In this document: in pieces, positions 36,503-45,206 of the stretch | Numbering within the stretch: the stretch's first letter is position 1 | Layout: the number at the start of each line of letters is the position of its first letter | DNA from: Trichococcus flocculiformis | Lineage (GTDB): Bacteria > Bacillota > Bacilli > Lactobacillales > Aerococcaceae | NCBI RefSeq assembly: GCF_900113645.1 | Contig: NZ_FOQC01000007.1 | Location: forward strand, 1-64,000 | DNA: 64,000 nt | Direction of reading: 5' to 3' | Translations under genes and position numbers: made by a program | The notes under the pieces: generated by a model | Database searches by the model: none | What the model was told of the DNA's origin: nothing | What the model saw: only the letters and a program-made list of their open reading frames with translations

Positions 36503-36618
36503 ATGCAGTATTACGCTTTCAAAAATATGGAGTCAAGGATTAGTTCCTAAGCCGGAAGGCGAGGGAGTTAAGGAGCCTAGCCAATCGGTTGCCGCAGACT
36601 TTTAGGAGGAATAGTTAC
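36503..36618 (+). promoter_or_regulatory. Structured leader before the S1-domain protein gene
   Basis: A GC-richer leader within an AT-rich setting. TTCCTAA (36544-36550) can pair with TTAGGAG (36602-36608), which includes the ribosome site. GCC-GGAA-GGC (36551-36560) can form a small hairpin. AGTC (36531-36534) could pair with GACT (36597-36600), competing with the first pairing. It may control translation; no known riboswitch class was recognised. Confidence 0.4.
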
Positions 36619-37890
36619 ATGTCAGATTACATTGAAAACCCAGAGTTAAATGAAGAAGAGTCCAACAACGTTGAACAGACTATGCAAGATGTGTTGGATG
36701 AAGCATTATCCATTGAAGTGGGTGATACTGTCAAGGGAGAAGTTTTAAGCATCCAAGATAGACAAGCCATCGTAGGAATCATCGGGGGCGGAGTTGAAGG
36801 GGTTATTCCTTACAACGAATTATCCGCAAAACCATTCGATGAAGTTACAGAAATCCTAAACGTAGGTGACGTTGTGGACCTGGTTGTCATCAAACAAATA
36901 AAAGACAAAGAAAACGGAAGTTTCTTGCTTTCGAAGCGTCGCATTGATGCTAAAATCGTTTGGAAAGATATCCAAGATAAATTTGAAAACAACGAAATCA
37001 TCGAAGCGCCAGTCAAAGACGTCGTTAAGGGCGGATTGGTTGTTGATGTCGGCGTTAGAGGTTTTGTTCCGGCGTCAATGGTTGAAGATCATTTTGTTGA
37101 AGATTTCAGTTCATATAAAGGTAAAGTAATGACATTCAAAATTGTTGAACTTGAACCTAGCGAAAACCGCTTGATTTTATCACATAAAGCGGTTGTAGAA
37201 ACCGAAAAAGAAGCTAATAAAGGTAAACTGATGGATGAATTGGTAGCCGGAGACATTGTCGAAGGGACAGTCGCTCGTCTGACCAACTTTGGTGCATTCG
37301 TTGATCTTGGTGGCGTGGATGGTTTGGTCCACATCTCTCAAATTGCTCACGAGCACGTGAAGAATCCTGGAGATGTTTTGGCGATCGGGCAATCGGTCAA
37401 AGTCAAAATCTTATCAATCGACAAAGAAAATGGCCGTGTATCGTTAAGCATCAAAGACACGTTAGCTGGTCCTTGGGATGCGATAGCTGAAAAAGCTCCG
37501 ATCGGTGCTGTATTGACTGGTGTTGTCAAACGCTTGACAAGCTTTGGGGCATTTGTGGAAGTTTTCCCGGGTGTTGAAGGTTTGGTGCATATTTCTCAAA
37601 TTTCACACCAACACATTGCGACTCCGCATGAAGTGCTTCAAGAAGGCCAGGAAATTCAAGTTAAAGTATTGGATGCAAAAGAAGACGAGCAACGTCTGTC
37701 TCTAAGCATCAAAGCTTTGGAAGAAAAAGCTGCTAATGGATCACCAGCAGATGATGAAAGAAAAGAGAAAAAAGAGAAAAAAGATAAAAAAGTTGAAGAA
37801 TACGTAGCTGATGATTCAGACGGAAACTTCACATTAGCAGATTTATTAGGCGACAAACTTTCGGGTTTGAAAGACGATTCTGAAGCCTAA
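36619..37890 (+). CDS. ypfD: S1-domain protein (YpfD / ribosomal protein S1 homologue)
   Basis: 423 residues with four S1 RNA-binding repeats at about 22-95, 108-177, 193-266 and 279-350; the third and fourth have [25 protein letters not shown] cores. The C-terminal tail is Lys/Glu-rich and acidic at the end. Enterobacterial S1 has six repeats; the shorter Firmicutes form binds RNA but its place on the ribosome is less clear. ATG 36619 with TTAGGAGGAA upstream. A terminator follows. Confidence 0.93.
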   Translation: MSDYIENPELNEEESNNVEQTMQDVLDEALSIEVGDTVKGEVLSIQDRQAIVGIIGGGVEGVIPYNELSAKPFDEVTEILNVGDVVDLVVIKQIKDKENGSFLLSKRRIDAKIVWKDIQDKFENNEIIEAPVKDVVKGGLVVDVGVRGFVPASMVEDHFVEDFSSYKGKVMTFKIVELEPSENRLILSHKAVVETEKEANKGKLMDELVAGDIVEGTVARLTNFGAFVDLGGVDGLVHISQIAHEHVKNPGDVLAIGQSVKVKILSIDKENGRVSLSIKDTLAGPWDAIAEKAPIGAVLTGVVKRLTSFGAFVEVFPGVEGLVHISQISHQHIATPHEVLQEGQEIQVKVLDAKEDEQRLSLSIKALEEKAANGSPADDERKEKKEKKDKKVEEYVADDSDGNFTLADLLGDKLSGLKDDSEA

Positions 37891-37914
37891 TCAGCAAGGA
37901 AAGTGAACATGTGA

Positions 37915-37945
37915 GGGCATGGAATTCCATCCATGCCCTTTTTTT
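37915..37945 (+). terminator. Terminator after the S1-domain protein gene
   Basis: GGGCATGGA (37915-37923) pairs with TCCATGCCC (37930-37938), followed by seven T. Confidence 0.92.
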
Positions 37946-38067
37946 GTTGTTATTATTGATGGATGTATGTTATAAATGACATGGATGAAAACATTGATAA
38001 GACCAGATACAGTGAGCAAATACCCAAAAAGTTTTGTGATGTAGAGGAAAAGAAAGGCGGAGGTTAG

Positions 38068-39381
38068 ATGCCAAATCCAGTAGTAGCCATAGTAGGCAGA
38101 CCAAACGTAGGAAAATCAACAATATTCAACAGACTGGCAGGAGAGAGAATATCCATCGTAGATGATGTCTCTGGTGTTACGCGCGACAGAATTTATGCAA
38201 AAGGAGAGTGGCTTGGCAAGACATTCAACATCATCGATACAGGCGGAATCGATATCACTGATGAACCTTTTATGAGCCAAATCAAATTGCAAGCGCAAGT
38301 AGCAATTGAGGAAGCGGATGTCATCATCTTTTTGACAAGCGTCAGAGAAGGTGTGACGGATGCAGATGAGAACGTCGCAAGAATCCTTTACCAATCCGAT
38401 AAACCTGTCATATTGGCGGTAAATAAAGTGGACAATCCGGAAATGCGCGCCGAGATATTCGATTTTTACAGTTTGGGATTGGGCGAACCCTATCCTGTTT
38501 CAGGAAGCCATGGCTTAGGTCTTGGAGATCTACTTGATTCGGTTGTAGCGAATTTTCCATCCGAAGACGAGAATGCGGAAGAAGAAGATATCATCAACTT
38601 CAGCTTCATCGGCCGTCCGAATGTCGGCAAATCATCTTTAGTGAATGCCATTTTGGGGGAAGAGCGCGTAATCGTTTCTAATATTGCCGGTACAACCCGT
38701 GACGCTATCGATACGATGTTCGTTGATGAAGAAGGCACGAAATTCCGGATGATCGATACAGCCGGAATCCGGAAAAAAGGCAAAGTCTATGAATCCACAG
38801 AAAAATACAGCGTCATGCGTGCAATCCGTGCCATCGAGCGTTCGGATATCGTCATGGTCGTACTGAATGCGGAAGAGGGTATCCAGGAACAAGACAAAAA
38901 AGTTGCCGGGTATGCACATGAAGCAGGCAAAGGAATCATCATACTGGTTAATAAATGGGATACTTTAGAAAAAGATAATCATACAATGAAGGAGTTCGAG
39001 GAAAAAATCCGTAAGGAATTCCAGTACCTCTCTTATGCACCGATCATGTATGTTTCCGCTGTGACGAAACAAAGATTATCTACTATCCCTGCTAAAATCA
39101 AGGAAATCAGCGAAAATCAGAATCGCCGTATTTCTTCATCCTTGTTGAATGATGTCCTGATGGATGCTGTCGCACACAATCCAACGCCGACTGACAAAGG
39201 TCGTCGTCTGAAAATATACTATATGACGCAGGTAGCTGTAAAACCGCCGACATTTGTTGTTTTTGTCAACGATCCAGAATTACTGCACTTCTCATATGAG
39301 CGTTTCCTTGAGAACAGAATCCGTGATTCGTTCGATTTTGAAGGAACACCATTTCACTTGATAGCTAGACAAAAAAAATAA
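38068..39381 (+). CDS. der: Ribosome-assembly GTPase Der (EngA)
   Basis: 437 residues with two G domains in tandem: GRPNVGKS at 10-17 and again at 182-189, each with a DTGGI or DTAGI switch II motif and an NK.D block, then a KH-like C-terminal domain. Der is essential for 50S subunit assembly. AGGCGGAGGTT precedes the ATG. It lies between the S1 protein gene and hup as in Bacillus. Confidence 0.98.
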   Translation: MPNPVVAIVGRPNVGKSTIFNRLAGERISIVDDVSGVTRDRIYAKGEWLGKTFNIIDTGGIDITDEPFMSQIKLQAQVAIEEADVIIFLTSVREGVTDADENVARILYQSDKPVILAVNKVDNPEMRAEIFDFYSLGLGEPYPVSGSHGLGLGDLLDSVVANFPSEDENAEEEDIINFSFIGRPNVGKSSLVNAILGEERVIVSNIAGTTRDAIDTMFVDEEGTKFRMIDTAGIRKKGKVYESTEKYSVMRAIRAIERSDIVMVVLNAEEGIQEQDKKVAGYAHEAGKGIIILVNKWDTLEKDNHTMKEFEEKIRKEFQYLSYAPIMYVSAVTKQRLSTIPAKIKEISENQNRRISSSLLNDVLMDAVAHNPTPTDKGRRLKIYYMTQVAVKPPTFVVFVNDPELLHFSYERFLENRIRDSFDFEGTPFHLIARQKK

Positions 39382-39387
39382 ATTACC

Positions 39388-39415
39388 TTCACAAAGGCAT
39401 TAAATCCACTATAAT
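39388..39415 (+). promoter_or_regulatory. Candidate hup promoter
   Basis: TTCACA (39388-39393), 16-base spacer, TATAAT (39410-39415). It gives a leader of about 160 bases before hup. Confidence 0.5.
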
Positions 39416-39486
39416 CGTTGCAGTAGCACGGTTTGTGTGCTATTCTTTATTAGAAATATCTTTTCAATTTGACTGCGGTATTTCAG

Positions 39487-39515
39487 AACTATTTTTGGAC
39501 CACTCAAAAATAGTT
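39487..39515 (+). promoter_or_regulatory. Perfect 11-bp stem in the hup leader
   Basis: AACTATTTTTG (39487-39497) pairs with CAAAAATAGTT (39505-39515) around a 7-base loop, followed by TTTCCC. It is AT-rich and only weakly terminator-like, so it may be a regulatory or stabilising element. Confidence 0.55.
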
Positions 39516-39584
39516 TTCCCATGTTTTGTTGTGTTATCAAAGAAAGCATGTATTCTTCTTCTTTAAAGGAGGTGAAAGGACAAC

Positions 39585-39860
39585 ATGGCAAACAAAGCTG
39601 AGTTAATCGAAAGAGTTGCTGGAAAAACAAACTTGACTAAAAAGGATGTTACAGCAAGCGTTGATGCATTATTTGAAGTGATTCAAGAAGCATTAAAAGA
39701 TGGTGAAAAAGTTCAAGTTATCGGTTTTGGTAATTTTGAAGTTCGTGATCGTGCAGCTCGTAAAGGACGTAATCCTCAAACTGGGGAAGAAATCCAAATC
39801 GAAGCAAGCAAAATTCCTGCATTCAAACCAGGTAAAGCATTGAAAGATGCAGTTAAATAA
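39585..39860 (+). CDS. hup: DNA-binding protein HU
   Basis: 91 residues, standard HU. It bends and compacts DNA as a dimer. The helical N-terminus ([22 protein letters not shown]) and the beta arm with [14 protein letters not shown] and [11 protein letters not shown] are typical. A very strong ribosome site AAAGGAGGTG precedes it and codon choice is that of a highly expressed gene. It is the single HU in this window and ends at a strong terminator. Confidence 0.98.
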   Translation: MANKAELIERVAGKTNLTKKDVTASVDALFEVIQEALKDGEKVQVIGFGNFEVRDRAARKGRNPQTGEEIQIEASKIPAFKPGKALKDAVK

Positions 39861-39871
39861 TTCGTGAAAAT

Positions 39872-39910
39872 GAAGTTGGGGCCTTATGGGGCCTCAGCTT
39901 TATTTTTTTT
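39872..39910 (+). terminator. hup terminator
   Basis: GAAGTTGGGGCC pairs with GGGGCCTCAGCTT (two G-U pairs), and TTTATTTTTTTT follows. Confidence 0.85.
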
Positions 39911-40062
39911 GGCGGAAAATGATGATAGTAATCTGGGCAGGGTGTTCGCTGTGTTGGACAGAGAAAGGTCCGAGGAACAAATAGATACAGATGTCGAACT
40001 TTATGATAAAATGTAAAAGAAGAGCACTAGCAAGAAGAGCGTATTGAAGGAGCAGTTGACGA

Positions 40063-41346
40063 ATGAATAAAGAAGCACAGGCAATGATAGAAGCCATTCA
40101 ACAGAATGAATTGGAGGCGGCTGTCCAACTGTTCAAACAATCAGTTGAACAATCCGTCCTGGAGAACAACAGCGCTGATTTAGCCGAATTGGCAGAAACG
40201 ATGCACGCCTTAGGCTTCTTGAGTGAAGCAAAAGAGGCATATGGCGCATTGAATTACCTAGCACCGCAAATACAAGAGTGGAATATCGCTTTAGCAGAGA
40301 TCGCCATCGATGAGGATGACTACGACAAAGCTTTGGATATTCTGCTCACGATCGATAAAGAAAGTGATGTGTACCCGCAGGCTTTGTTGACGATGGCTGA
40401 TGCTTACCAAGTACAGGGCTTGTATGAAGTCAGCGAAAAGAAAATATTTGAAGCGATGGCGTTGTTGCCGGATGAACCGATATTGGATTATGCACTGGCA
40501 CAGCTTTACCACTCAATCGGGGAGTACAAGAAGGCGATTCCGATTTATGAGGAGCTTGCATTCGGGAACGGGGAAATCGCATCCGCAACGCAGTTGCATT
40601 TTTTCCTGGGCGATTGTCACAATGCTATCGGCGAATTCGAAACGGCGCTCCAGTACCTGGAGCGCATACCGGCTGATGAACATTTTCCGGACAGCTATTT
40701 CCAACTCGGCTTCACTTATTTCCAACTCAAGGAATACGCGCGTGCCATCAGCATTTTTAATAAATTGCTCGAAACGGATAATGCTTACCTGAGTGCGTAT
40801 TTGTACTTGGCAAATGCGCTTGAGGCCGAATTGGAGTTGGAAGAAGCGCTTGCTGTGGTGGAACAAGCCATCAGGATGAACCCTTATCAGCATGAATTTT
40901 TCACGACAGCGGCCAAGTTGCAATTGAAATTGAACAGGGAGCAAGATGCGGAACGTAATTTGCTGGAAGCGGCAGCGCTTGAGCCGGACCTTTCCAGTAT
41001 CCATTTGGCCTTTTGCAACTTGTTGCTGAAGCAAGAAAGGTTCGAAGAATTGATAACGTACATTGCTGACCGTGCAGAACAGGAAGACAACGATCCGCAA
41101 TACAATTGGTTGCTTGCAGCGAGCCACAATGCCTTGGAGGACTACGCTTCGGCAAACAAAGAATATGAAGCGGCTTATCCGCATTTTGCTGATAATGAGG
41201 CGTTTTTGCTGGGGTATGCAGCGTTCCTGAGAGAAGAAGGAAACCGGGATAAGTTGAGTGAAGTCATTCACCAAGGTTTGGCGCTTTACCCTACTAATAT
41301 GGAGTTGCTTCAACTCCATGATGAACTGCATCATTTCGATCAATAA
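40063..41346 (+). CDS. ypiA: Tetratricopeptide-repeat protein (YpiA-like)
   Basis: 427 residues built almost wholly of helical TPR units from about residue 20 to 420 (for example DSYFQLGFTYFQLKEYARAISIFNKLLE). No signal peptide or membrane helix. It is the counterpart of Bacillus YpiA by position; the function is unknown, probably a protein-protein scaffold. A TGATAAAAT -10-like element is near 40007. AAGGAGCAGT precedes the ATG. Confidence 0.85.
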   Translation: MNKEAQAMIEAIQQNELEAAVQLFKQSVEQSVLENNSADLAELAETMHALGFLSEAKEAYGALNYLAPQIQEWNIALAEIAIDEDDYDKALDILLTIDKESDVYPQALLTMADAYQVQGLYEVSEKKIFEAMALLPDEPILDYALAQLYHSIGEYKKAIPIYEELAFGNGEIASATQLHFFLGDCHNAIGEFETALQYLERIPADEHFPDSYFQLGFTYFQLKEYARAISIFNKLLETDNAYLSAYLYLANALEAELELEEALAVVEQAIRMNPYQHEFFTTAAKLQLKLNREQDAERNLLEAAALEPDLSSIHLAFCNLLLKQERFEELITYIADRAEQEDNDPQYNWLLAASHNALEDYASANKEYEAAYPHFADNEAFLLGYAAFLREEGNRDKLSEVIHQGLALYPTNMELLQLHDELHHFDQ

Positions 41347-41377
41347 GTCGTCAACCCATCGGATAGGAGGTTTTAAA

Positions 41378-41929
41378 ATGATGAATCCTACTTTGGAGGA
41401 GAAAAAAAATTTTATTTCTTGGTTTATTCAGAATTATCAATTGAAGCGCAGAGAGTCTCTTTGGATACTCAATTATCTGCTCAATCATGAGATTTTATTG
41501 AAGAATATCCATCTGATTGAGGAAGTTCATACAACGAACAGAGGAATGGGGTTTGCGGTAGTCGGAAATCCGAAAGAGGCCTTCATGTACTATAAGGACG
41601 GAAAGACATTCGAAGATCCCGAACAGGCATTCCATGACTTGCGCTTGAATTGGAAAGAGGACTTTTATCTGGAGTTGTTCTTTGATCAGTCTTACCAGGT
41701 GCTCTCATTTTTTGGGGTTTTGGAGGACAATCCATATCTCCAAGAATCCGAAATTTTTGATAAGGATCTGGAAGAAATCGTAGACAAATCCCTGGAAAAA
41801 TTGGCGGTGAAGGATCGCATCCATTATCTGAAAAAGCAGATCGATATCGCGCTTATCCAATACGATGAAAACAGCTTCAGGAAGTTCACGAAAGAATTGA
41901 AAGACTTGGAAGAAAAAAATATGATCTGA
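41378..41929 (+). CDS. ypiB: YpiB / UPF0302 family protein
   Basis: 183 residues, cytoplasmic, with the conserved UPF0302 N-terminus (EKKNFISWFIQNYQLKRRESLWILNYL) and the IDxALxxxDxxxFxxLxxEL-like helix near the end (IDIALIQYDENSFRKFTKEL). Function unknown; in Bacillus it is co-transcribed with the TPR gene, as here (31-base gap). ATG 41378 has ATAGGAGG seven bases upstream. Confidence 0.88.
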   Translation: MMNPTLEEKKNFISWFIQNYQLKRRESLWILNYLLNHEILLKNIHLIEEVHTTNRGMGFAVVGNPKEAFMYYKDGKTFEDPEQAFHDLRLNWKEDFYLELFFDQSYQVLSFFGVLEDNPYLQESEIFDKDLEEIVDKSLEKLAVKDRIHYLKKQIDIALIQYDENSFRKFTKELKDLEEKNMI

Positions 41930-41992
41930 TAAAACGCGGATATGGCGCGGCATAATTGTGCCGGCAGCGTTAAACGGAAGGGAACGTGTAGA

Positions 41993-42781
41993 ATGAAAAT
42001 TGTAGTTTCGGGATTTAAAGGCAAGATGGGGACCGCCTGCACAAATATGGTCCTGCGCCAGGAAGACTTTACTTTGGTCGCTGTATATGATCCTTTCGCA
42101 ACAGAAAAGCAACTGGATGAATTGCCGCAATATGCCGGTAATCCTGTGAGAGTATTCCGGGACAAAGCGACCCTGGTAAAGGAAGTTGAAGCTGATGTAT
42201 GGATTGACTTTTCCAGACCGGATGCAGCCTATGACAACACACGTTTCGCACTTGAAAACGGTATGCGCCCCGTAATCGGTACTACCGGCTTTTCCACGGA
42301 ACAACTAGAAGAATTGACCAACTACTCTAAAGAAGTGGGTCTGGGCGGCTTGATTGCCCCGAATTTTGCGATCGGCGCTGTTTTGATGATGGAATTCGCA
42401 GCAAAAGCAGCAAAGTATTTCCCGGATGTGGAAATCATGGAATTGCATCACGAGAACAAATTGGATGCGCCAAGCGGCACAGCCATCAAAACAGCCGAAT
42501 TGATCTACGCAGTGAGAGGCGACCATCCACAAGGTCATCCAGAAGAAAAAGAATTGATTGAAGGTGCAAGAGGGGCTGATTACCATGGCATGAAAATCCA
42601 CAGCGTCCGTTTGCCGGGCTTAGTCGCGCATCAGCAAGTGCAATTCGGCAGTGCCGGAGAAGGTTTGATCATCCGTCATGATTCTTATGACCGCGACTCC
42701 TTCATGAACGGTGTTGCGCTATCCTGCAGAAAAGTAATGGAAATCGATCGCCTGATCTACGGATTGGAAAACTTCCTATGA
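41993..42781 (+). CDS. dapB: 4-hydroxy-tetrahydrodipicolinate reductase
   Basis: 262 residues. The dinucleotide-binding GFKGKMG motif is at 7-13; [15 protein letters not shown] holds the catalytic His and substrate-binding Lys. DapB makes tetrahydrodipicolinate for lysine and peptidoglycan cross-links. ATG 41993 with ACGGAAGGGAA upstream; the frame is open 51 bases further but without a site. It overlaps the cca-fusion start by four bases (ATGA), so the two are coupled, an order also seen in other Firmicutes. Other lysine genes are not nearby. Confidence 0.96.
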   Translation: MKIVVSGFKGKMGTACTNMVLRQEDFTLVAVYDPFATEKQLDELPQYAGNPVRVFRDKATLVKEVEADVWIDFSRPDAAYDNTRFALENGMRPVIGTTGFSTEQLEELTNYSKEVGLGGLIAPNFAIGAVLMMEFAAKAAKYFPDVEIMELHHENKLDAPSGTAIKTAELIYAVRGDHPQGHPEEKELIEGARGADYHGMKIHSVRLPGLVAHQQVQFGSAGEGLIIRHDSYDRDSFMNGVALSCRKVMEIDRLIYGLENFL

Positions 42782-44343
42782 TTATAGAAGCACCGGAATT
42801 TCAAAAAGCGATACCGATCATTGAAGCCATTGAACGGGCTGGATATGAAGCCTACTTTGTTGGAGGAAGTGTACGTGACGCGCTGCTGCACCTGGATATT
42901 TCGGATGTCGACATCGCCTCAAGCGCAATGCCTGAAGAAATTCAGCGTATTTTTCCGATCACTTTTGATGTAGGCATCCAACATGGAACGGTGTTGGTTT
43001 TACATGAGCGGGAGACTTACGAAATAACAACTTTCCGGACAGAATCGAAGTATGAAAAATTCCGCAGACCGGAAAAAGTCGAGTATGTGCGCAGCCTGCA
43101 GGACGACTTGAAAAGGCGCGACTTTACGATCAATGCCATAGCGATCGATCGGCACGGAAATATTAAAGACTTCTTCAGTGGGCAGGAGGACTTGGCCAAC
43201 AAATTAATCAGGGCAGTCGGCAATCCGGAAGAACGCTTCAGAGAGGATGCCTTGCGCATGATGCGCGCAGCCAGATTTGTCAGCCAGTTGGATTTTGAAA
43301 TCGAACAGGCGACGAAGGAAGCCATTGTCGAGTACCACCCGCTGCTTTCAAAAATCGCGGTGGAGCGTGTGCGTGAAGAGTGGAACAAACTCCTGATCGG
43401 AAGGAACCGCAAAGGTGGGATCAAGTTTTTTGTGGAAACGCGTCTATTCCAGATGTGTCCGGGCTTACAAAATAGGGAAAAAGCATTGATCGACCTGGCC
43501 TTGTTTCCGCTGCAATTCAAAGGTACAACGATTGCTTGGACTGTATTGATCCATTTTCTTGATCTCAAGGATGAAATGATCGAGCCCTTTTTACGCCAAT
43601 GGAAGTGTTCCCGTAAGGAAATCATGGACATTCGTGTTGGTGTGCAGGCGTTGAAAAAACGGCTGCAACAATTTTGGGACTATCCACTTCTGTTCGAAAC
43701 AGGGATCGAAATTGCCCTGGAGATAGAAGCCATTATCGAGGGGTTCGGCTTGCCGAACCAAAGTGAAAATCTGATCGAATTGAATGTTTCCATGCCGATC
43801 CATACGCTGAAAGACTTGGCACTGGACGGAAAAGAGTTGCTTTCATTATTGGGTATCCAACGTGGCGGTCCTTTCGTCGGTGAAATATTCGAAGAATTGA
43901 AAACGCTGGTCTTGGCCAATAGACTGGAGAATACCCCATTCGCACTAAGGGACTTCATTACAAAAAGAAGGATGATTTATTTGGATGAGACATTCGAAGT
44001 TGACTATACCGTCGGGAAAAAAGATTTAGCGATTGAAGTCGGTTCGGGTACGTTGCCTGTTTTGGCTACACCGGCATTATTGGCCATGATCGAAAATGCT
44101 TGTATGGGGATCGTGAAGGAGCACCTCGCAGAAGGGGATACCACAGTAGGGATACACTGTGATCTGCATCATAAAAAAGCCTCTCCAGTCAATGCAGAGA
44201 TAACAGTGACGGTCAGAGTGACGGAACATAGAGGAAATAAATATTTCTTCGAATGCGCAGCCCGTTCACAAGGCCAAGAAATTGCATCAGCGAAGCACAC
44301 GAGGGCCGTCGTCAACGCGAATGAATTCATGGAGAGCCTTTAG
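42778..44343 (+). CDS. cca: CCA-adding enzyme fused to a FlK-like hotdog thioesterase domain
   Basis: 521 residues. Residues 1-398 are a complete class II tRNA nucleotidyltransferase: GGSVRD (29-34), catalytic DVD (43-45), [10 protein letters not shown] (113-122) and the RNA-binding helical part. This is already the usual length of Firmicutes CCA enzymes (about 400). Residues 399-521 form a second domain that resembles fluoroacetyl-CoA thioesterase FlK; Thr431, Glu439 and His465 keep the 8- and 26-residue spacing of the FlK triad Thr42-Glu50-His76. The joint ([14 protein letters not shown] region) is in frame with no stop, and the ATG at 43972 has its purine-rich AAGAAGG touching it, too close for a separate start. 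Substrate of the second domain is unknown. Confidence 0.88.
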   Translation: MIIEAPEFQKAIPIIEAIERAGYEAYFVGGSVRDALLHLDISDVDIASSAMPEEIQRIFPITFDVGIQHGTVLVLHERETYEITTFRTESKYEKFRRPEKVEYVRSLQDDLKRRDFTINAIAIDRHGNIKDFFSGQEDLANKLIRAVGNPEERFREDALRMMRAARFVSQLDFEIEQATKEAIVEYHPLLSKIAVERVREEWNKLLIGRNRKGGIKFFVETRLFQMCPGLQNREKALIDLALFPLQFKGTTIAWTVLIHFLDLKDEMIEPFLRQWKCSRKEIMDIRVGVQALKKRLQQFWDYPLLFETGIEIALEIEAIIEGFGLPNQSENLIELNVSMPIHTLKDLALDGKELLSLLGIQRGGPFVGEIFEELKTLVLANRLENTPFALRDFITKRRMIYLDETFEVDYTVGKKDLAIEVGSGTLPVLATPALLAMIENACMGIVKEHLAEGDTTVGIHCDLHHKKASPVNAEITVTVRVTEHRGNKYFFECAARSQGQEIASAKHTRAVVNANEFMESL

Positions 44344-44454
44344 CAGCTCGACTTACTTTTTTTCCGTCATTAGAAAGGTATTTGTACCTACTTTATAAAA
44401 AATATGATAAAATAGTTATATATTCAAAAAGTAAATATATCAGGAGTGATTTCG

Positions 44455-44931
44455 ATGAAAAAAGTAATGACAGGTTTGAGATTTATTTTCAGAAACGGCG
44501 AAACATGGACAATCAAGCGTGAATATATCGGAGATTTATGGATCAAGCAAGTCACAACGAGCTACGGTCGAATCGGAAACAGTGATTTCCAAGAAATCCA
44601 TCCTTGCGAATCTTTGCGTATCGAAATCCACCAAGAAGCAGATCACGTCAACACAAGTGACATCAATCTGGGCGGACTTGAGCAAGGCATGTTCGATCGC
44701 GTTGCTAGCCATCAAGACATCGAAAAAATGGATATCCTGTACCAAGATGAGGATCACCCAAAATCCGACGTCATCGTTGAAGTCGACCGCATCTATTTCC
44801 CTTACAAAGCATTGGACACTGACGGATTCGACAATGAATACCAATCTTCATTCGTTTCATCCGAAAACAAATTATATATCGTAATCGATCCGGAAAAAAA
44901 TGTGAAAGACATTTATCCTGACATCGTTTAA
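44455..44931 (+). CDS. Protein of unknown function
   Basis: 158 residues, not recognised. It is soluble-looking and rich in Asp, Glu and Ile, with no signal peptide or membrane helix. The N-terminus (VMTGLRFIFRNGETWTIKREYIGDLWI) suggests a beta-rich fold; the middle has His and acidic residues (FDRVASHQDIEKMDILYQDEDH). It has its own AT-rich upstream region with a TAAAAT element at 44408-44413, an AGGAGTGA ribosome site before ATG 44455, and its own terminator, so it is a real single-gene unit. Codon choice resembles that of its neighbours. Confidence 0.8.
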   Translation: MKKVMTGLRFIFRNGETWTIKREYIGDLWIKQVTTSYGRIGNSDFQEIHPCESLRIEIHQEADHVNTSDINLGGLEQGMFDRVASHQDIEKMDILYQDEDHPKSDVIVEVDRIYFPYKALDTDGFDNEYQSSFVSSENKLYIVIDPEKNVKDIYPDIV

Positions 44932-44946
44932 TGCATCCAACAAAAT

Positions 44947-44980
44947 GGGTCCTTGCCGGCAAAGCAAGGGTCCTTTTTTT
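44947..44980 (+). terminator. Terminator after the unknown 158-residue protein
   Basis: GGGTCCTTGC (44947-44956) pairs with GCAAGGGTCC (two G-U pairs), then seven T. Confidence 0.85.
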
Positions 44981-45044
44981 GATATCTGACAGCTAATCTG
45001 CCCTGGCAGGCCATCAAAAAAATCCGATAATTGTCGTTTATGCG

Positions 45045-45073
45045 GTAACATTACCCGCGACATAGGATATAAT
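45045..45073 (+). promoter_or_regulatory. Candidate dinG promoter
   Basis: GTAACA (45045-45050), 17-base spacer, TATAAT (45068-45073). A short palindrome GGTAA-CA-TTACC covers the -35. Confidence 0.5.
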
Positions 45074-45090
45074 GGGTTAAGCTGCATACA

Positions 45091-45123
45091 AAGCACGACT
45101 CGATCGGAAAGGCTCGTGTTTTT
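45091..45123 (+). promoter_or_regulatory. Possible attenuator in the dinG leader
   Basis: AAGCACGA (45091-45098) pairs with TCGTGTTT (45114-45121) around a 15-base loop, and the T run extends to 45123. It lies 18 bases after the -10, well before dinG, so it could end transcripts early. Confidence 0.4.
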
Positions 45124-45206
45124 ATCAAGAGATATTATCAGGGAAAGTCTTGCAGAAAGAAATACCGGAACAGGAGAAGCTTCTGTTTATTTAGGAGATT
45201 ATTTTT

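Noticed and set aside
36589-36618. Longer N-terminus for the S1-domain protein starting at TTG 36589
   Set aside because: The extra codons cover the ribosome binding site TTAGGAGGAA of the ATG at 36619.
40513-41343. Minus-strand open frame opposite the TPR gene (276 codons)
   Set aside because: It mirrors the repetitive TPR coding sequence and has no independent support.
43972-44343. Separate thioesterase gene starting at the internal ATG of the cca fusion
   Set aside because: The purine-rich AAGAAGG touches the ATG, which leaves no spacing for a ribosome site, and the frame is continuous with cca. An additional internal product is not excluded.
44990-45206. LexA box before dinG
   Set aside because: No GAAC-N4-GTTC-like sequence is visible; only a short GGTAA/TTACC palindrome.
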